Source: CALZFJ01 sp964459845
GTDB taxonomy: Bacteria > Bacteroidota > Bacteroidia > Bacteroidales > Muribaculaceae
Assembly: GCA_964459845.1 (NCBI GenBank)
Contig: CAYWOC010000007.1
Span: 14,215 to 78,214, forward strand
Length of the DNA stretch: 64,000 nt
Reading direction: 5' to 3'
Under the pieces are notes generated by a model. It saw only the letters and a list, made by a program, of their open reading frames with translations. It made no database searches and was not told where the DNA came from. The position numbers and the translations under genes are program-made. Each line of letters begins with the position of its first letter. Positions within the stretch are counted from its first letter, which is position 1. Below, piece by piece: positions 39,798 through 49,122 of the stretch.

Positions 39798-40844
39798 ATG
39801 GCAATATTGAATTTTGGCGGAGTAGAAGAGAAAGTAGTTACCCGCGACGAATTTACATTAGAGAAAGCAAGAGAAGTTTTGAAGGGTGAGACTATCGCCG
39901 TAATCGGTTATGGCGTTCAAGGGCCTGGTCAAAGCATGAACCTTCGCGACAATGGTTTCAATGTAATCGTTGGCCAGCGCAAGAACAGCAAGACATGGGA
40001 CAAGGCTGTTGCCGACGGTTGGGTTCCGGGAGAAACTTTATTTGAGATAGAGGAAGCTGCTGAGCGTGGCACCATAATTGAATATCTTTTGTCGGATGCT
40101 GCACAGATTGCCGTATGGTCTCAGCTGAAGAAACATTTGACACCGGGCAAGGCTCTTTACTTCTCTCACGGATTCGGCATCACTTACAAAGAGCGCACAA
40201 ACATCATACCACCTGCCGACATCGATGTAATCATGGTGGCTCCAAAGGGCTCTGGCACATCTTTGCGCACCATGTTCCTTCAAGGACGCGGCATCAACTC
40301 CAGCTTTGCAATCTATCAAGATGCTACTGGCAAGGCCTATGACCGCTGCATAGCTCTCGGTATTGGCGTTGGTTCGGGCTACTTGTTTGAAACCACTTTC
40401 AAACGTGAAGTTTATAGCGACCTCACTGGCGAACGCGGTTCTTTGATGGGGGCTATTCAAGGTCTGTTCCTTGCTCAATATGAAGTCCTTCGTGAAAATG
40501 GGCATACTCCATCCGAGGCTTTCAACGAGACGGTAGAGGAGCTCACTCAATCACTTATGCCTCTGTTTGCTGAAAAAGGTATGGACTGGATGTATGCCAA
40601 CTGCTCCACCACAGCACAACGTGGCGCACTCGACTGGATGGGACCGTTCCACGATGCAATCAAACCTGTAATGCAGAAGCTTTATGATAGCGTGAAAACT
40701 GGCAATGAGGCTCAAATCTCAATCGACACAAATAGCCAACCAGACTATCGCGAGAAACTCAACGCCGAGCTTAAACAACTTCACGACAGCGAGATGTGGC
40801 GCACGGGCGAGACCGTTCGCAAGCTGCGTCCAGAGAACAACTAA
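39798..40844 (+). CDS. ilvC: Ketol-acid reductoisomerase
   Basis: Second enzyme of branched-chain amino acid synthesis, isomerising and reducing acetohydroxy acids (348 residues, class I). The nucleotide loop IGYGVQGPGQSMNLRDNG and VIVGQRKNSKTW near 35-65 fixes cofactor binding, and VMVAPKGSGTSLRTMFLQGRGIN and the metal/substrate glutamates in EVYSDLTGERGSLMGA follow. Last gene of the operon, 59 nt after the thioesterase, and followed by a strong terminator. Whether NADH or NADPH is used cannot be read safely. Confidence 0.96.
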   Translation: MAILNFGGVEEKVVTRDEFTLEKAREVLKGETIAVIGYGVQGPGQSMNLRDNGFNVIVGQRKNSKTWDKAVADGWVPGETLFEIEEAAERGTIIEYLLSDAAQIAVWSQLKKHLTPGKALYFSHGFGITYKERTNIIPPADIDVIMVAPKGSGTSLRTMFLQGRGINSSFAIYQDATGKAYDRCIALGIGVGSGYLFETTFKREVYSDLTGERGSLMGAIQGLFLAQYEVLRENGHTPSEAFNETVEELTQSLMPLFAEKGMDWMYANCSTTAQRGALDWMGPFHDAIKPVMQKLYDSVKTGNEAQISIDTNSQPDYREKLNAELKQLHDSEMWRTGETVRKLRPENN

Positions 40845-40887
40845 TATATTCTCTATGTAACTATCTATTCACACTCACATATCACGT

Positions 40888-40930
40888 ACAAGGGAAAGCC
40901 AATACAAACATACAGCTTTCCCTTGTTTTT
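40888..40930 (+). terminator. Terminator of the ilv operon
   Basis: Perfect 12-bp stem ACAAGGGAAAGC (40888-40899)/GCTTTCCCTTGT (40915-40926) with a 15-nt loop and five T at 40926-40930. Confidence 0.9.
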
Positions 40931-40997
40931 ATCTCGACTTCTTAAATATCCTTTTACTTAACTCAAAATTCTAATCACATATTTATCATTAAATACC

Positions 40998-41906
40998 TCA
41001 TAAATCCATAATTTCATCTCTTGAAAGGCTCGTTATTTCCATGATGACTTCTGTAGGAATACCCTTCCTTTTCATATTTGACGCAACTATGCGCATATCT
41101 TCATCTTTCTGTAAATCGCGTCCTTTCTTTATGCCCTCTTCCATTCCTTCAGCATGTCCCTCAGCTCGTCCTTCAGCGAAACTGTCCTTTTTAGCTGTAT
41201 TTATTGCATTAAAGATGTCGCGATAGGCATTTACGCTGTCTTCATATTGTCTCAGCTCGGATGCTGAAAAACGCGATATTTCAGCTTGCTGGAAAAGTCG
41301 AGTAAACACACGCTCCTGTAAAGACTCTGGACGATCCATGAGCTTCGACAAGTTCTTCAATATGAACATCCACTTGTCAAACATTGTGACAAGCTCATGC
41401 TCACCCTTATTAAACTTCGGAATCTCAACATATATGAACGTGAGCTTATCATAAAATACTGTCTTTTTCTCAACATCCATCAGCTTCACTTCATGATGCC
41501 AACATTTCCTGTCGTTCTTGTCTTCCTCAAAAATGAAGTTTAGCAGACCAATCGTATATACACTGTTTAGATGGAAATCCCATTCCCCACCCTGTTTTGC
41601 TTGCTCCCTAATGGGGAATGTGGAATAATACACAGTTCTGTCTTTGAAAAATTCTTGATACACATTCTGCATTTCAACTATGAATTTTTCTCCTTTGTCG
41701 TTTTCACAATAAACATCGAATATAGCTCTACGAGAATCTATCCTGTCGCCAAGTTGTTCTGAGTTTAAGTAAGTAACGTCCTTCACATTCTGCTCTCCAG
41801 CAAGCAGTGCGTTAAGAAAGCTGATGAGCAACTCCTTGTTGAATTCCGAGCCAAATAGTCGCTTGAATCCAAAATCTGTCTGTGGATTTAAATATTTTCC
41901 TTCCAT
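40998..41906 (-). CDS. Rpn/PD-(D/E)XK-family nuclease-transposase-like protein
   Basis: 302 residues. The start GKYLNPQTDFGFKRLFGSEFNKELLISFLNALL, and the PD-(D/E)XK-type residues in RAIFDVYCENDKGEKFIVEMQNVYQ (D near 65, ExQ near 78-80), place it in the Rpn / PDDEXK transposase-like family, which cleaves DNA; some members act in recombination or anti-phage defence. The C-terminus has 4-residue repeats (AEGRAEGHAEGMEEG) and then a short helical domain. The ATG at 41904-41906 is used rather than a GTG one codon earlier. It stands alone, convergent to ilvC. No inverted repeats mark it as a transposon. Confidence 0.88.
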   Translation of the reverse strand: MEGKYLNPQTDFGFKRLFGSEFNKELLISFLNALLAGEQNVKDVTYLNSEQLGDRIDSRRAIFDVYCENDKGEKFIVEMQNVYQEFFKDRTVYYSTFPIREQAKQGGEWDFHLNSVYTIGLLNFIFEEDKNDRKCWHHEVKLMDVEKKTVFYDKLTFIYVEIPKFNKGEHELVTMFDKWMFILKNLSKLMDRPESLQERVFTRLFQQAEISRFSASELRQYEDSVNAYRDIFNAINTAKKDSFAEGRAEGHAEGMEEGIKKGRDLQKDEDMRIVASNMKRKGIPTEVIMEITSLSRDEIMDL

Positions 41907-41943
41907 CACGCCTATGTTTTTGATGTTATATGATTGACTTACG

Positions 41944-41974
41944 CAAAAATAGGATTTTTATTTCATATCTCAAA
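41944..41974 (-). promoter_or_regulatory. Promoter of the Rpn-like gene
   Basis: On the minus strand TTTG (complement of 41971-41974), a 19-nt spacer, and TATTTTTG (complement of 41944-41951) followed by C: a full Bacteroidetes promoter match. Transcription would start near 41939, about 33 nt before the ATG. Confidence 0.7.
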
Positions 41975-42094
41975 AATATGATACGCCCATTTTATTTATT
42001 CTGCACTAATTTTATGGCAATTTTGCACTATCTCACATTGAGTCCAAACGTCTAAAATATTTTTCTTACACTCCAATTTCAGTTTAGACTTTAT

Positions 42095-42142
42095 AAAAAA
42101 GACGAGAACTGGCGAAATCGCTTCGTGAGTCCTCGTCTTTTT
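42095..42142 (-). terminator. Terminator after the efflux/two-component operon
   Basis: AAAAAGACGAG (42096-42106) pairs with CTCGTCTTTTT (42132-42142); an inner ACT/AGT continues the stem. In minus-strand RNA six U follow. It lies about 120 nt after the response regulator stop. The remaining gap of 354 bases between that gene and the Rpn-like gene is A/T-rich and shows nothing else. Confidence 0.8.
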
Positions 42143-42260
42143 CTGTGTGTCGTTCAGTCATAGCGCATCAAATTGAGCTAAGGCCATAATTTATTACTGC
42201 ATATTTACTATTACTTACACATTTATAACATGAAAACTATTATTACTCTTATATATGTCA

Positions 42261-42992
42261 TTATTCATCTTTCATCGGGGTGAGTGTGTGCCGATTCACA
42301 TAATCGGTGAATATATTCTTGTAAGTGTCGGAAATAGGGATATACTGCTTCCCGAACACTATGCGATTACGTTCTATGACCTTAATCTTCGCCGTATTGA
42401 CGATAAAAGAGCGGTGAACACGAATAAATTTTGTGGCAGGCAGACTTGTCTCAAGCGTTTTCAGGCTCATCAGCGACATCACACTTGTGCCGTTTTCGAG
42501 AAATATGCGCACATAGTCTTTCAGCCCTTCAATGTATAATATGTCTTCCACCGCTATCTGCATCAGCTTGTATTCGCTCTTCACTATAATATATTGCTGC
42601 TCATTCTCATGGACCTCGGCACGCTCATTGAGCTGGAACCAGTTCATCGCCTTGTTGGCCGCCTCCATAAATTCGGTGTAACTCACAGGCTTGAGCAGAT
42701 AATCGAGCGCATTGGCGCGGTAACTTTCCACAGCATATTGCGCAAAAGCTGTTATGAAGATTATGCGGCACTTCTGTGGCACTACTCGTGCAAATTCTAT
42801 ACCATTAAGCTCCGACATCTGTATGTCGAGAAACACAAGGTCGATATCCGACTCGATGATAGTCTTAACCGCAAGTGAAGCCGAATGGAAAGCATCCACA
42901 AGCTCCAAAAACGGGGTCTTCTGCACATAGCTTTTGATTAATTCAAGAGCCAACGGCTCATCATCGATTATGCAACATCTAAGCTTTCTCAT
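42261..42992 (-). CDS. LytTR-family response regulator
   Basis: 243 residues. Receiver domain at 1-120 with the acidic pair in CIIDDEP, phosphoacceptor aspartate in LVFLDIQMSELNG (near 55) and the lysine in DYLLKPVSY (near 105). A LytTR DNA-binding domain follows (about 140-235; YIEGLKDYVRIFLENG, FIRVHRSFIVNTAKI). It is the last gene of the operon and pairs with the LytS-type kinase just upstream. Its likely targets include this efflux operon, which is inference. Confidence 0.94.
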   Translation of the reverse strand: MRKLRCCIIDDEPLALELIKSYVQKTPFLELVDAFHSASLAVKTIIESDIDLVFLDIQMSELNGIEFARVVPQKCRIIFITAFAQYAVESYRANALDYLLKPVSYTEFMEAANKAMNWFQLNERAEVHENEQQYIIVKSEYKLMQIAVEDILYIEGLKDYVRIFLENGTSVMSLMSLKTLETSLPATKFIRVHRSFIVNTAKIKVIERNRIVFGKQYIPISDTYKNIFTDYVNRHTLTPMKDE

Positions 42993-43048
42993 AACTCTCT
43001 TATATTTTATAGAATTGAAAATTACCTCTATATGTGTATTTTATTATC

Positions 43049-44161
43049 TTATATTTTGTCTGCCACGCCTTCTTTTAAGTCTATTACAAGGTCGGCAATG
43101 TACTTGCCGTCGATGCATTCGGCTTTATAAGTATGCCGCTCAGGGTATAGCAGCGAAAGCTGGCGTTTCAAATTGGCAATCCCCACTCCGCTACCGCTCT
43201 TGTCGTTGGAGTCTTTCGGGAAATAGCTGTTCTCCACATGGCAGTGCACTGTGTCGCCACTGACATTTATCGCTATGCTGATCTCTGTGTGCTTGCTTGC
43301 GCTGACCCCATGCTTGAATGCATTTTCAACGAGTGAGATGAACATCAATGGCGCAATTGTCTTTCCCACTCCATCGGCTTCATTAATCTTCACCGTCAGC
43401 GTGACAAGACTGTTCAGCCGCAGCCTCATAAGCTCAATATAATTCTTTACGAACAGCATATCACGCTCAAGCTGCACCACTCGGTCGTTGTTCTCATAAA
43501 GCACATATCTGAGAAGTTGGCTCAATTCATGTATGGCAAGCTGCGCTTTCTGTCCGCTTATGTCTATAAGGGCATAAATATTGTTGAGCGTGTTGAACAG
43601 GAAATGCGGGTTAAGCTGGTTTTTCAAGTTCTTAAGCTCATTTTCGCGCTTTTCGGCAAGCATCTGCTTCTCCACTATGCTCCACTTCACCCATTTCTCG
43701 CTCATGCGCAGTGCTATGCTGAGGCACACGGCAAGCGTCAGCAAGATGGCGTCGCGCATCATAAAACCGCCTATAAAACGCCTCCACTTGAAAGCATCAT
43801 GCGGAAGCATATGCAGATTCGGCTTGTGAGGATGCATCGGGATGAGCAGGTCTTGAAACACATACAGCAACACTATATACAATGCTATCAGTGCGAAGTT
43901 GGCAAGGAAAAATGCCCATATCCATTTGCGCTTGAACAGGAACTTATCTATGAATATGAAATAGTTCAGATAAAATACCGCCACACACACCAGCGTGTGG
44001 AAATATACAATCTCGGGCATACGGTGTCCCCAACTCATCAGCAGCTCCGGCAACACGAAAATTATAGCCAGAACTATCAAGTGCGTAGCATATTTCGTAA
44101 TCTGCCCGCGGTCTTTCACCGCAAGCAGTTGCGGCAATATTTTACTCTTGCTGTTATTCAT
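43049..44161 (-). CDS. LytS/YehU-type sensor histidine kinase
   Basis: 370 residues. About four membrane helices in the first 150 residues with very short periplasmic loops, so it may sense within the membrane. Then a coiled linker, the His_kinase motif KNQLNPHFLFNTLNNIYAL (phospho-histidine near 200), and a HATPase domain with LVENAFKHG and GSGVGIANLKRQL. Its start overlaps the end of the ABC permease gene by 8 nt, tying kinase synthesis to the pump. Confidence 0.93.
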   Translation of the reverse strand: MNNSKSKILPQLLAVKDRGQITKYATHLIVLAIIFVLPELLMSWGHRMPEIVYFHTLVCVAVFYLNYFIFIDKFLFKRKWIWAFFLANFALIALYIVLLYVFQDLLIPMHPHKPNLHMLPHDAFKWRRFIGGFMMRDAILLTLAVCLSIALRMSEKWVKWSIVEKQMLAEKRENELKNLKNQLNPHFLFNTLNNIYALIDISGQKAQLAIHELSQLLRYVLYENNDRVVQLERDMLFVKNYIELMRLRLNSLVTLTVKINEADGVGKTIAPLMFISLVENAFKHGVSASKHTEISIAINVSGDTVHCHVENSYFPKDSNDKSGSGVGIANLKRQLSLLYPERHTYKAECIDGKYIADLVIDLKEGVADKI

Positions 44162-45374
44162 ATCTCAATGCTTCGATTGGATCTAAATTGGATGCCTTTT
44201 TCGCTGGATACCATCCGAAGAAAACGCCAGTGACAGTACATACCACAAAAGACAAAATTACTGAATAAATTTGAATTTCCACAGGCCACTTGAATACAAA
44301 ATTCACAATGAATGCTGCTCCGCATCCCAAAATGACACCTATCAATCCTCCAGTCACACTTATGATTATCGACTCGATAAGAAATTGCGTCAAGATGTCG
44401 CGCCCACGCGCGCCGATGCTCATGCGCAGACCAATTTCGCGTGTGCGCTCAGTGACCGACACATACATGATATTCATGATGCCAATACCTCCCACGAGCA
44501 GTGAGATTCCGGCCACGCAGGCGAGCAGCAGCGTCATCATGTCGCTTGTCGAGCTCATCATCTTGCTCAACTCCTGTTGCGAGCGTATCGTGAAGTCATC
44601 ATCATCGCTGTCTTTCAGCTTGTGATTTTTGCGCAGCACCTCGGTGATTTCAGAAATAGCCTTGTCAGTAGCTTCTTCGGTAGTCGCCGACGCAAAAAGC
44701 ATCTGTATATAGTCGATGGCAAGCACTCGCTTCATGATGGTGGTGTATGGAGCAAGCACCACGTCATCTTGGTCTTGTCCCATGCTGTTGTAGCCTTTCG
44801 ATTTTAGCATCCCGATTATTGTAAACGGGATCTTGTTGAATCGGACAACTTTTCCGACAGGGCTTTCTCCATTAGGAAAAAGCTCGTCGGCCACAGTCTT
44901 GCCTATGATACACACTTTGGCTGCCGACTGAATGTCGCGCTCGGTGAACATTGAGCCTTCCTCCACTGTGAGCTTGCGGATGTCGAGATAATCGGGGGCA
45001 ACGCCGCTCACTTTCGACGGATAGTTGTTGTTGCCATTGATGAATTGCCCTTGGCTGCTGACTTCCGGCGATATGCCAGCCACATGCGTCAAGCCGTCTT
45101 GCAACGACTTGTAGTCGGCTGGCTTAAGCGTCTGCATATCATCTGAGCTTTGACGCACTCCGCCCCGCGTCTCGGTTCCTGGCATGATCATAATCATGTT
45201 AGATCCCATCTCGGCGATGTTTGCCTTTATGCTCTCTTTTGAGCCTTGACCGATAGCAAGCATGGTAATCACCGAACCTACACCGATGATAATGCCGAGC
45301 ATGGTCAGGAATCCTCGCATCTTGTTATTGCCAAGAGCCTTTATCGCTATTTTGAAAAGATTAGCTATATTCAT
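44154..45374 (-). CDS. MacB-type ABC transporter permease
   Basis: 406 residues with the type VII ABC (MacB/LolC/FtsX) layout: one N-terminal helix (MRGFLTMLGIIIGVGSVITMLAIG), a periplasmic domain of about 230 residues, then three helices with the diagnostic VGGIGIMNIMYVSVTERTREIGLRMSIGA. Here the ATPase is a separate polypeptide encoded just upstream, unlike E. coli MacB. With a MacA-like adaptor and a TolC-like channel in the same operon it should form a tripartite exporter, perhaps for an antimicrobial peptide, macrolide or lipopeptide. Confidence 0.92.
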   Translation of the reverse strand: MNIANLFKIAIKALGNNKMRGFLTMLGIIIGVGSVITMLAIGQGSKESIKANIAEMGSNMIMIMPGTETRGGVRQSSDDMQTLKPADYKSLQDGLTHVAGISPEVSSQGQFINGNNNYPSKVSGVAPDYLDIRKLTVEEGSMFTERDIQSAAKVCIIGKTVADELFPNGESPVGKVVRFNKIPFTIIGMLKSKGYNSMGQDQDDVVLAPYTTIMKRVLAIDYIQMLFASATTEEATDKAISEITEVLRKNHKLKDSDDDDFTIRSQQELSKMMSSTSDMMTLLLACVAGISLLVGGIGIMNIMYVSVTERTREIGLRMSIGARGRDILTQFLIESIIISVTGGLIGVILGCGAAFIVNFVFKWPVEIQIYSVILSFVVCTVTGVFFGWYPAKKASNLDPIEALRYE

Positions 45375-45408
45375 ATCTCTATAAGTGATTTACCATATTA
45401 ACAAAAAC

Positions 45409-46152
45409 TTAATCATCGTTTTTCGGCAGCGAGTCATATACTTCTTGCGCCGAGCGGATATTGTCGTTTCGCTCATCGCTCACAATCTTTCCGTCGCGAA
45501 GAACGATATTGCGGCTGCTGAATTGCGAGAGCTCAGGATTGTGGGTGACGAAAATGATTGTCCTGCCTTTTTTGAACAGTTGTTGAAACAGAATCAAGAT
45601 GCTGAACGATGTGCGCGTGTCGAGGTTTCCTGTAGCCTCATCTGCAAGGATAAGCACCGGGTCATTGACAAGGGCGCGGGCTATCGCCACACGCTGCTGC
45701 TGACCTCCCGACATCTGATTCGACTTGTGATATTTGCGTTCTTGCAGCCCGACATGGTCAAGTGCCACCGAAGCCCGCTCATGCCGCTCGCGAGCCGACA
45801 CATTGCTGTTGTAGAGTAGCGGCAGCTCAACGTTCTCAAGGGCTGTGGTCTTGGGCAGCAGATTATAGTTCTGGAATACAAAACCGAGTTTGCGGTTACG
45901 CAGCTTTGCACGGTCGTTTTTGCCCATAGTGCGCACCGACACTCCGTCGAGGTAATATTCGCCCGATGTCGGGGTGTCAAGACACCCAAGTATATTAAGC
46001 AGAGTGGATTTACCAGAACCCGATGTACCCATTATCGTGACAAATTCACCTTCAAATATTGTGAACGATACGCCACGGAGCGCATGGACCTCCTCTCCGC
46101 CGACTTTGAAATATCGGCGAATATTTTCGAGTTTGATTATTTCTTTTGCCAT
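45409..46152 (-). CDS. MacB/LolD-type ABC transporter ATP-binding protein
   Basis: 247 residues. Walker A GTSGSGKST near 42-50, signature MSGGQQQRVAIARAL near 145-160, Walker B LILADEATGNLD, and the switch histidine in FVTHNPELS. The sequence is closest in style to LolD/MacB ATPases (LRGVSFTIFEGEFVTIMG). It is encoded between the adaptor and the permease genes, and powers conformational change of the permease. Confidence 0.94.
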   Translation of the reverse strand: MAKEIIKLENIRRYFKVGGEEVHALRGVSFTIFEGEFVTIMGTSGSGKSTLLNILGCLDTPTSGEYYLDGVSVRTMGKNDRAKLRNRKLGFVFQNYNLLPKTTALENVELPLLYNSNVSARERHERASVALDHVGLQERKYHKSNQMSGGQQQRVAIARALVNDPVLILADEATGNLDTRTSFSILILFQQLFKKGRTIIFVTHNPELSQFSSRNIVLRDGKIVSDERNDNIRSAQEVYDSLPKNDD

Positions 46153-46191
46153 TTTTGAAATCTCCGTTAAATGAGTTATATCCCACTCTCG

Positions 46192-47448
46192 TTATTTCTT
46201 TTTGTTTTTACGGTCGCCACCGGGAGGCTTAGGCATAAATGGGCTGTTGTTTCCGCTTTGAGCAGCCTCTCCGTCGGCCACTTGGGAATCGCTTCCCTCA
46301 TTATACTGCAATGCCACCTTGTCGTCCTTCTTCAATCCGCTCTTCACCTCCACGTTCACGCCGTTGTCAAGGCCTATCTCAATCTCCGTGGGGACAAGCT
46401 TGTTATCGCGCAGCACCCATATCATGCGGTGCATATCTTCGGTAGGGATAATCGGATCCTTTGGCTCGCCCGATTGAGACGGCTCGCTTTCCGCCGTTTT
46501 TTTAGGTTCCGGCACAGCGTCAAATGTAGGCAGACCATCCACACCTTCAAATTCTTGTGGCTGGAATTTAAGCACCTTTATTGGCAGCACAAGCACATTC
46601 TTGGCTTCCTTGACATTTATAGTGACGTTTGCAGTCAATCCTGGAATCAATTTATGCTCTGGATTGGATGCGCTGATAAGCACTTCATAGGTTACGACAT
46701 TTGATGTTGTCGTAGGATTGATGCGCACTTGGGTAACAGTGCCAGTAAACACATCGTTGGAATAAGCATCTACGGTGAACGATGCGCTTTGACCCACTTT
46801 CACTGAGCCTATGTCAGCCTCATCCACATCTGCCACCACTTGCATCTTGTCGAGGTCGGCAATCACAAACAGATTGGCAACGCTCATGTTTGATACGACA
46901 GTCTGTCCCACTTCCACCTCTCGCGATACAACAATACCGTCGATAGGCGAAGTGATTTCGGCATAGCTAAGGTTACGAGCCGACTTCACGCGGTCGCTCT
47001 GCGTCTTCTCATAGTTCGCCTTTGCCACAAGGTAGTCTTTCTTTGACGTTTCAAAATCGTAGTCGCTTATGAGCTGCTTAGCGTGAAGAGCCTTGTCGCG
47101 CTCATAATTTGTGCGCGTGTATTCATAGGTCTGCTTTGCGCTCTCCATATTGGCATTTGCCGATTTCAATTCGCTTTCGAGTGTCGTCTTGTCTATTTCG
47201 GCAATGATTTCGCCGGCTTTAACTATAGAATTGTAGTCGGCAAACAGTTTCGACACGATACCAGTGACCTGAGTACCGACATCAACCTGAGTTATACTTT
47301 CAAGAGTTCCGGTGGCAGTGACCGATTCGCTGATTTCGCCCACTTCCACTGTAGCAGTTTCGAGACTCATAGTCTCCTTCTTAGAGCATGAGCATACAGC
47401 CAATGCAGCAAGTAGCCATACGCCTGTTTTCAATCTGTTGATTATCAT
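46192..47448 (-). CDS. MacA-like periplasmic adaptor (membrane fusion protein)
   Basis: 418 residues. The N-terminal signal has cysteines in LLAALAVCSCSKKE, suggesting a lipoprotein. Barrel-sandwich halves (ITQVDVGTQVTGIVSKLFADYNSIVKAGEIIAEID and YAEITSPIDGIVVSREVEVGQTV) flank a helical hairpin of about 75 residues. A beta-barrel domain follows, then a Pro/Lys/Ser-rich insert near 310-345 and a Gly/Lys-rich tail. The ATG at 47446-47448 is preferred to an in-frame TTG 18 nt upstream. It bridges the inner-membrane ABC pump and the TolC-like channel. Confidence 0.92.
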   Translation of the reverse strand: MIINRLKTGVWLLAALAVCSCSKKETMSLETATVEVGEISESVTATGTLESITQVDVGTQVTGIVSKLFADYNSIVKAGEIIAEIDKTTLESELKSANANMESAKQTYEYTRTNYERDKALHAKQLISDYDFETSKKDYLVAKANYEKTQSDRVKSARNLSYAEITSPIDGIVVSREVEVGQTVVSNMSVANLFVIADLDKMQVVADVDEADIGSVKVGQSASFTVDAYSNDVFTGTVTQVRINPTTTSNVVTYEVLISASNPEHKLIPGLTANVTINVKEAKNVLVLPIKVLKFQPQEFEGVDGLPTFDAVPEPKKTAESEPSQSGEPKDPIIPTEDMHRMIWVLRDNKLVPTEIEIGLDNGVNVEVKSGLKKDDKVALQYNEGSDSQVADGEAAQSGNNSPFMPKPPGGDRKNKKK

Positions 47449-47480
47449 AGTTCTTTGATTTTTCAAAAAGTTGTTTGCTG

Positions 47481-48830
47481 TTATAATGAAATACCTTTAT
47501 TCTGATAGAAATCGAGCATCTTGATATTCAAGATAGCCATATATTTCGACTGTAGCACCTCTTGGCGCGCCGAGAGCAGAGTGTTGTGCGAAGACAGCAG
47601 GTCGAGAGTGTTCACAAGCCCAAGCTTGAACTGCTCATTTGTCAGCTCATCGGTAAGTTCCGCGCTCTGAAGTTGCTTCTTTCCGCTCACATATTTTGCT
47701 TGGGCATTCTTTGCTTCGATATAGTAGCTTTCCACTGTTTGAGCCACATCATTTAGCTTGCTCTGATATTTCAACGCTGTGTTGTATTTTTCGATATTCG
47801 CTTTTGCTACGTTAGTCTTGTTTGTCTTGTTGTCGAGGATAGGAATCGACAGCGTGACACCGATATGCTCATTCAGCCCGTTGAGCAATTGGTTGCCGAA
47901 GCTATATCCGGTGCCGGAGCCATTGTTGGTGCCGACCGAGCCGTTCAGCGTGATTTGTGGCGCATAGCCAGCTTTGGCTATTTTCACGTCGAGGTCGCTG
48001 ATGTCGCCTGATAAGCTCAGGCTTTTCACATCGGGCAACCAAGCTATTGCCGTGTTATACACATCGCTCTTGTCGGGAAGAGGCTTCAGCACATCTTCTT
48101 CGCTGAGGGAAATGTCTGGAATATTCAAATCGGTGTCGATACCAAGTTCAAGCAGTTTTTTCAATGCAAGGCACTTGCTGTTGTAGTTGCTCTCGGCTGA
48201 GACCACACTGTATTCGTCATTGAGGAATTGCGACTCAAGCTGCACATAATCTACTTTCGACATCTTGCCCGACTTCATAAGCTGCTCCGCACGCTCTTTC
48301 TGTGCTTTGCTCACTTCGCAAGTCTGCCTTGCTATGGTTATCGCGTCGCGTGCATAAAGAATCTGTAGGTAGCACACCAGAATTTCCGTTTCAAGGTTAT
48401 TGTTGATGCTCGCCACATCAAGGCTGTTCACCTCATTGGCAAGCTGCTTCTGCTTGATAGTGTTTTCCCGCTTGCCGCCATTATACACAGTCCATCCGGC
48501 ACTGAATCCATATTGCCCCACATAGGAATTGCCTTTCACTCCATCGGCAGGACGTGGATAATTTGTGAAACCCTGTGATGTCGAAAAATCAAGGGTAGGA
48601 AACCATTGAGCTTTGGCCGCCTCAAGGTCGTAATTTCCCGATTGCTGCGTCAAAATCGACTGTTTAAGGCTGATGTTGTTGGCTTTCGCATATTCTACAC
48701 ATGCTGCATAGGTCCAGCTTTGCGGCAATGCTACAGCCTCAGTCCCAGTCTGCGCTGATACCGACTGGGAACTTAAAGCCATAGTCAATCCCAAAAACAA
48801 TCCTTTAAATTTACCTCTTGTAATCATCAT
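47481..48830 (-). CDS. TolC-family outer-membrane channel
   Basis: 449 residues. Signal peptide (FKGLFLGLTMALSSQSVSA), then two internally similar halves of long helices, as in TolC/NodT proteins (YAKANNISLKQSILTQQSGNYDLEAAKAQWFPTLDFS and the second-half equivalent AGYAPQITLNGSVG). First gene of the efflux operon, 32 nt before the MacA-like gene, and presumably the outer-membrane exit of that exporter. Confidence 0.93.
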   Translation of the reverse strand: MMITRGKFKGLFLGLTMALSSQSVSAQTGTEAVALPQSWTYAACVEYAKANNISLKQSILTQQSGNYDLEAAKAQWFPTLDFSTSQGFTNYPRPADGVKGNSYVGQYGFSAGWTVYNGGKRENTIKQKQLANEVNSLDVASINNNLETEILVCYLQILYARDAITIARQTCEVSKAQKERAEQLMKSGKMSKVDYVQLESQFLNDEYSVVSAESNYNSKCLALKKLLELGIDTDLNIPDISLSEEDVLKPLPDKSDVYNTAIAWLPDVKSLSLSGDISDLDVKIAKAGYAPQITLNGSVGTNNGSGTGYSFGNQLLNGLNEHIGVTLSIPILDNKTNKTNVAKANIEKYNTALKYQSKLNDVAQTVESYYIEAKNAQAKYVSGKKQLQSAELTDELTNEQFKLGLVNTLDLLSSHNTLLSARQEVLQSKYMAILNIKMLDFYQNKGISL

Positions 48831-48908
48831 AAACCTATTGTATAAATACTGAAAATCTTATGTTATAATTTTCTCGTTATAATCTATGTAAATCCATTTT
48901 CTATCGCT

Positions 48909-48917
48909 GCAAATTTA
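48909..48917 (-). promoter_or_regulatory. -7 box of the efflux operon
   Basis: On the minus strand TAAATTTGC matches TAnnTTTG; the predicted start is about 75 nt before the TolC ATG. The -33 region is not convincing. Confidence 0.4.
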
Positions 48918-49073
48918 TTTCATATCTACGAACCATTAAAATGAAATAGATTAATTACTGCATATTTTCCCCATAATTACCCGATTTAACACTTTACTGT
49001 CGGAAATCACAGCACTTGCGGCATCAAGTGTTAATAGATGTTTCTTCGATCCTCATATCAGCCAAGCCAAGCT

Positions 49074-49122
49074 AAAAAAAATCGGAGAAAATCCCATATT
49101 GTGTAATGGAACTTTCTCCGAT
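49074..49122 (-). terminator. Terminator of the AspT-like transporter gene
   Basis: ATCGGAGAAA (49081-49090) and TTTCTCCGAT (49113-49122) form a 10-bp stem followed in minus-strand RNA by seven U (49074-49080). Between the transporter stop and this terminator there is a structured stretch: AAGGTC-AAA-GACCTT at 49139-49153 and two CCCA...TGGG hairpins at 49167-49195. Confidence 0.85.

Noticed and set aside
40998..41906. Insertion sequence
   Set aside because: The Rpn-like protein is transposase-related by family, but no terminal inverted repeats or target duplications flank it.
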